DNA of 64,000 bases, taken from Mesodorylaimus sp. YZB2_4. Taxonomy: Eukaryota > Nematoda > Enoplea > Dorylaimida > Dorylaimidae. The position numbers and the translations under genes are program-made. The notes below the pieces were generated by a model. It did not search any database, was not told where the DNA came from, and worked only from the letters and a program-made list of their open reading frames with translations. Of this stretch, positions 59,700 to 64,000 are shown piece by piece (positions within the stretch are counted from its first letter, which is position 1; each line of letters starts with the position of its first letter). The stretch is taken from NCBI GenBank assembly GCA_030248295.1, contig JASANH010000976.1:434001-498000 (forward strand), read 5' to 3'.

Positions 59700-59780
59700 C
59701 GGCGAGTGGCTCATGTCAGCGGTAAGGCAAGGCGTCAGCCAATCGGTTGGTCCTGGGTTCGCATCCTGGGCACTTGAGTT
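59700..59780 (+). repeat. tRNA-like block, weak
   Basis: Contains GTGGCTCATGTCAGCGG (split A box) and GGTTCGCATCC (near B box) 37 nt later on the plus strand, then GGGCAC. Too degenerate for a tRNA; probably the head of another repeat. Confidence 0.35.
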
Positions 59781-62700
59781 CTTCCCTGCAACGGCCAAAG
59801 TATCCTGAGGTTTAAAACGGACCTTAAGAAGACATTAATCAAGGAGCCTAAGAAGAGCCCACATCATCTGGCCCTGCACAGTGCCTGACACAGTAGGCGT
59901 CATATCTTTGGGGACCGTGGACACCCTGAATGTTTGTCTGTGCCATGGTCTAACCCTTCCAGACTTCGAACGAGGATATAGGAGAGAGTGCTACTGCGAG
60001 CATCCTGTAGGAAATGAGGTTACTCGTACGGTTTCTGAAAAGTGGCAAACGAAAGATGAATCCTACACTAGCCAACTGCATCGTGCGTAGTTCTCACGGC
60101 TGCCGTTCTGATTGACGTCCATACTTGTTGTCCCAGAACGCTTTTTTCACATTTTTGCGTAAGCTCTTGTACCTATGCATTAGCCTTGAACAGACCTGCT
60201 CTTTGCTCGTTAATGCACGCTTTGAAGCTAACAGCCTTCGTCACGTTCTTTTATTTTTTCCATGATTGTTTCAGTTGAAAAAAAGTTCTCTGAACATTAT
60301 TTCCGCCCACCGTTTGAGTCTTAAGCATAGTTCTCACTCGCATTCTAAGAATCTCGCATCCTGGCCGAGAAATTTCCTCTGAGCTGGCCTCAATCTGCAT
60401 CCAGGGTACCCTATAGGCATCGTCTGTTCGATCAGACCCAGCTCATATTTCCTTTCGTATGAGCTCTATTTGACATTTTGCGAATTCTTATCTCTTTCCC
60501 ATCTTTATCGATTGCTGGTTTCGCCTAGTCGATGGAGCCTTCCTTATGAGTTGGAATGGCGTCATATGAAGACCACATGCCGGAGATAAGATAATAGCCA
60601 CGCCCTGCATCAAAACGCTGTGATGCAACAGCGAACTAATGGCTTCCTATGCTACGTACAGTAGATAGGAGAGCGATGGAGCCAGCGACAGGTGGTGAGT
60701 ACAGGTTGAAAATGCTTTTACAACTGGCTTCCCAGGTGAACTTTGAACTTTGCCATGGGAACTCTTGGGCGTTTCCTAGTTACCTTGGGAACGAGAACAG
60801 CAATTACGGATGTGCTTGTGTCAAGCGCCGTTTTCTTGCTTCATACTAAAGGCTTTTGCACCGAGACCGTCTCCGAGATTGTCTAATGTCTCATTTCGCA
60901 AATGAGAGGCACCCGGGGCACATTAGGCTTTCCAGCATCCGCAAAGTTCGCGAAGCGCCTGGCTCCAAGATTTTTTGGTCTCAAATTACCTCGGTGCAGG
61001 CGGGCGGGCGGGCACCAGCCATGTAATTGAATCTGCTGTCATCCGTTTGGGCGCACAAGTGCGCGAAATGGTTTGCTAATGGATCCTCCTTACCAAGTCA
61101 GGCCTGTCCCTTGATCGCCCATGTGTCCTGATAGACCTGAGACTAAATACGCAGTTTTGGTGCAGCCAAGAAAGTTGACGAATTTTTCCTATCTCATTTT
61201 GAAATTGCGCCTTCTCTAGACGTCGAAAAAGAGCCTCAAGAGAGGTTGACAAAAACGTCGCCGCTGGATTTCCCGACAGAATACCACTCCTGCTTGATCG
61301 ATCATTTAGGGTAACTTTTTTTATATTTGCATTTTGCTGATTCCTTTCTTTGCTTGCTACGGGCAGGGTGTTCAAGAGATGGTCTTCAATGTTGAGATAA
61401 CTGGTTTCCCTATTTTATCTTCACTTTTCACGGCAGTCAGGTTTTCTTTGATTGATGTCATGAAATATGCGTTATTGTAATTTTACTGGAGCTGATACTC
61501 TTCATCCTATGCATCGCATTTAGGTGGGTTTTCTCTCTCCTCGTTTTCCAATTCAACCTGCACCTGGTCTTCGAGTTTCGTCCTCGCGTGATGAGACGGC
61601 TGCCTCTGCAATTATTTGTCCTCTCACCTAGTCCTACAAGCTTGTTTGCCCAGCGACAGAAGTGTGGCATAGGTTAACTGGTAAAGCAGGAAAGCTTTGC
61701 TGTGCTGATATGATAAGATGGGTTTATTCTCGTCTTTAAAGCAGCCTTTAACGCCCAGCTGGGCTCTCTCTCTCTACTTGAAGCTTACTCAAAGTGTTTT
61801 TTTAATTGCACTCTTTCACGCTCACTCTATCGTGTCTGGCCAGAGGATCGTAAAGTGAGGAGCTTTTTTCCGTGATCATCATTGTTTAATGTATTTTTTT
61901 GAAGATGCTAGCTGTCTTCAACTTTTTAGTGCCCTTTACAGTACAGTCATAATATCATGCATGGTCTTATTGCACGTCCCGTTCTAGATAGGGGTTAATC
62001 CTTGCCCATTACTATGGCGATGTCGGCGAAATGAGAGTGTAATGAGTCAGAAGCAGGGCTCATGCAAGAATTCCCTTGTCTCTATTCGCTTAAAACAAAT
62101 CTGTCACGGCTGGCCTTTGACAGTCGACTGGCGGCCCGGACGGCTATTGGCAATGCTCTACATTAGTTAGTTAAGCAAATGATAATGGGACGCGGCTCCG
62201 TTTAGCTAAACTGGGCCAGACAGCCTGCCTCGGGCTCGTTTGAAGAGCTGTCTGTCTCGTATACCACCATCGTCCCTGTGAGTCTATAAAGTGAGCTCAA
62301 GCCGCTTAGCTTTTTGCCATCGAACAGGCCGATTCGAAGAGAAGCCTGGTGGAAATGAGTCCAGTTCAGGGGGGGGGGCGGAGAGGGTGAAGTAGGATCT
62401 GGGCCAAAATGGCAGCCGTCCAGATGAAGATGCTCTGCAATCAGCTTTTCCCAACGAGTCGTAGTCGTTATTGGCGCAGCTGAGAAGAATGTCCCGTCGG
62501 CTGTCTCGAAATGCTTCAATGGGTGCGTTCAAAAAGCAGATATGCTGTTCCTGGATGAGATAGGACCGCGTGAAAATGAGACATTCCAAGCAACTGAAGA
62601 GGCCAATGATGACCCGCCTTCTTTTTTGACGGAAACTGCCCATTGGTAAGCGTCCGTCTGAACGTGGTAAGCTGTGACTGGAGGGGCCATAAACGGAACC

Positions 62701-64000
62701 TAGACCCGTCTGGAACGTTAGGTATATGAGGAAAGTCTAGGGCAATATGTGTGCGGTGAAGTGTGATCGAGGTATACGGTAAGAGTTCAATGTCCGAGGG
62801 GCTCATAGTTTCCATCCTTCTACAAAGACCCGCGTCTAATATCTGTCTTTGCTTGTGCTTCTAATCTCATTAAGGATTCCAGCAAGGATCAGAAAAGGGA
62901 GCTATAGTCCCTGGATAAAGGAGGCAGGGTTATTTTTACTTTTGTTCTCCCTATATGGCTGGTGTTCGTTGGCGACTTCGTCCTTGGACAGGCGTATGCT
63001 AGCGAGCCTACCTGGCTTGTGATCAATTATTCATGGGCGTCCTTGCATGTTGGAGTGCTCATGGCTGGCACGACACGGCCGTCCCCTTTTATGTATGCGG
63101 GCAGCGTACATTCTTGAATGGTAATGCCTTCAAATCCAATGAACACGGCCGATTGCCTTCAACTACGCACCAGCGCAAAACTCGTTTCGGTGCCAGTTGG
63201 CGAGAGTTAGCCTTGATAAGCTGCTCATGGCAGGTCCCTACGCTGCTCCAAAGACTTACATATAGTGGCAGTACTAACGTCCCTCCCTCACAAAGTTCGA
63301 AATTATACTTTCCGCGGTTTTTCCCCTAAATCGAAATTAGAATTCAACGGGTTTTTGTGCCTGTGGGCGTGGGACACGTGATCATTATGTCATTTGAATA
63401 TGATGGACTCGATGGCTGGGGGACATCGTCAACTGTTCTCATAGACGTGGGTTGGTGACGGATGAGGACGACGAGGGCGAAAGAAAGATGCTCAAACTGG
63501 CGCGAAACCGGTTTAGCCCAGTTCGTAGTTAACCGTCGATGAGTAAGTTTTTTTCATTTTGAACTGGAACTTTTTGGAGCAGAACGGCGCGTTTCAATTC
63601 GCTCCAAGTATTCCATCCACTCAGGGCCGACTTGACTGATCTTTGATGCGTGCACTGGCGTTCTAGTCAGTGCGGGTGGCAGAAGGGAGTGCTCTTTTTA
63701 TCTAACATCTGTGGGGATGGCTTGTCGTCATTCTTCTTCCCTGCTCAAAGATTGCGTGCCTTTTTTCTATCATCAAATGAGCGATGGCCTGATTTCACAA
63801 AGGCTCCCATAGCAACTATTTGTATTGGCGTTCTGGCGGGCCGACTGCGGGCAGCAGGTGTGTAGGGTGAGTAAGCTCGACCCTCCAGGTAGGCGTATGA
63901 TTTACCTGCCGTCCTTCATCATGTCTTGCCAAATGTGACATGGGAGGTCGGCAGATCTTTATCACCGTTTCCTGTTTTGATACTCTTTCATGCCTATGAA

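Larger units (their letters stand above)
56916..64000. other. Gene-poor 7-kb tail
   Basis: No gene could be supported. It contains SINE and tRNA-like sequence near 57.8-58.2 kb and 59.7 kb and a (TGTCA)n run near 57716. Open frames such as 58847..59296 (+) and 62202..62815 (-) lack motifs, partner exons or coding-like codon usage. Confidence 0.5.

Noticed and set aside
62202..62815. Overlapping minus-strand frames of about 100 codons
   Set aside because: Competing frames over the same DNA with no motif; expected by chance at this base composition.
1..64000. CRISPR array, bacterial operons or prophage
   Set aside because: No regularly spaced repeats and no prokaryotic gene layout; spliced genes throughout show a eukaryotic genome.

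Overview
This is a nuclear fragment of an animal genome. Most protein genes are split into short exons by GT-AG introns of about 45-300 nt, and I could join nearly all exons in phase by hand. The coding genes look like an invertebrate, most likely an ecdysozoan of nematode, tardigrade or priapulid type. The grounds are a divergent tau-tubulin-kinase-like CK1 kinase, bestrophins of the short type, a tandem pair of unusual anion-type Cys-loop receptors, BEL/Pao remnants, and a degenerate array in exact 6-bp register with the nematode telomere unit (TTAGGC). I cannot fix the species. All exon borders are manual predictions without transcript data.

Layout. 1-694 (-): 5' part of a TTBK/CK1-like kinase. 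1854-2427 (-): broken BEL/Pao integrase. 3955-6648 (-): INPP5E-type inositol polyphosphate 5-phosphatase in nine exons, one intron being GC-AG. 6.7-9 kb: no gene, several inverted repeats. 9523-11971 (+): small four-helix claudin/PMP22-like membrane protein. 12769-15004 (+): CCDC6 orthologue with a MITE-like element in an intron. 15715-19976 (+): MTMR9, a catalytically dead myotubularin. 20270-24557 (-): signal recognition particle receptor alpha, with a 630-bp inverted-repeat element and a SINE in its introns. 24758-24841: telomere-like hexamer array. 25.6-27.7 kb: a GC-rich single-span membrane protein gene flanked by two bestrophin pseudogene fragments in opposite orientations. 29507-31076 (+): an intact bestrophin. 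32768-33766 (-): an intronless rhodopsin-like GPCR. 35554-36220 (+): secreted phospholipase A2, convergent with hexokinase (36870-39780, -). 42652-43311 (-): a PPxY-rich protein. 44591-46970 and 47356-49682 (-): two tandem GlyR/GluCl-class receptor subunits with matching exon structure. 52124-53551 (+): NMNAT with a predicted N-terminal membrane anchor. 54361-56871 (+): a serine carboxypeptidase-like S28 peptidase carrying a duplicated exon fragment in intron 1. 56.9-64 kb: gene-poor, with SINE and tRNA-like sequences.

The genes do not form a single pathway. They are mainly single-copy housekeeping or signalling genes (phosphoinositide turnover, ER targeting, glycolysis, NAD synthesis) mixed with neuronal or membrane receptors and channels. 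Local duplication is a theme: tandem receptors, three bestrophin copies, a duplicated S28 exon and a duplicated 5' end near 26 kb. At least four copies of one tRNA-derived SINE lie in introns and intergenic DNA; the best copy keeps recognisable pol III A and B boxes.
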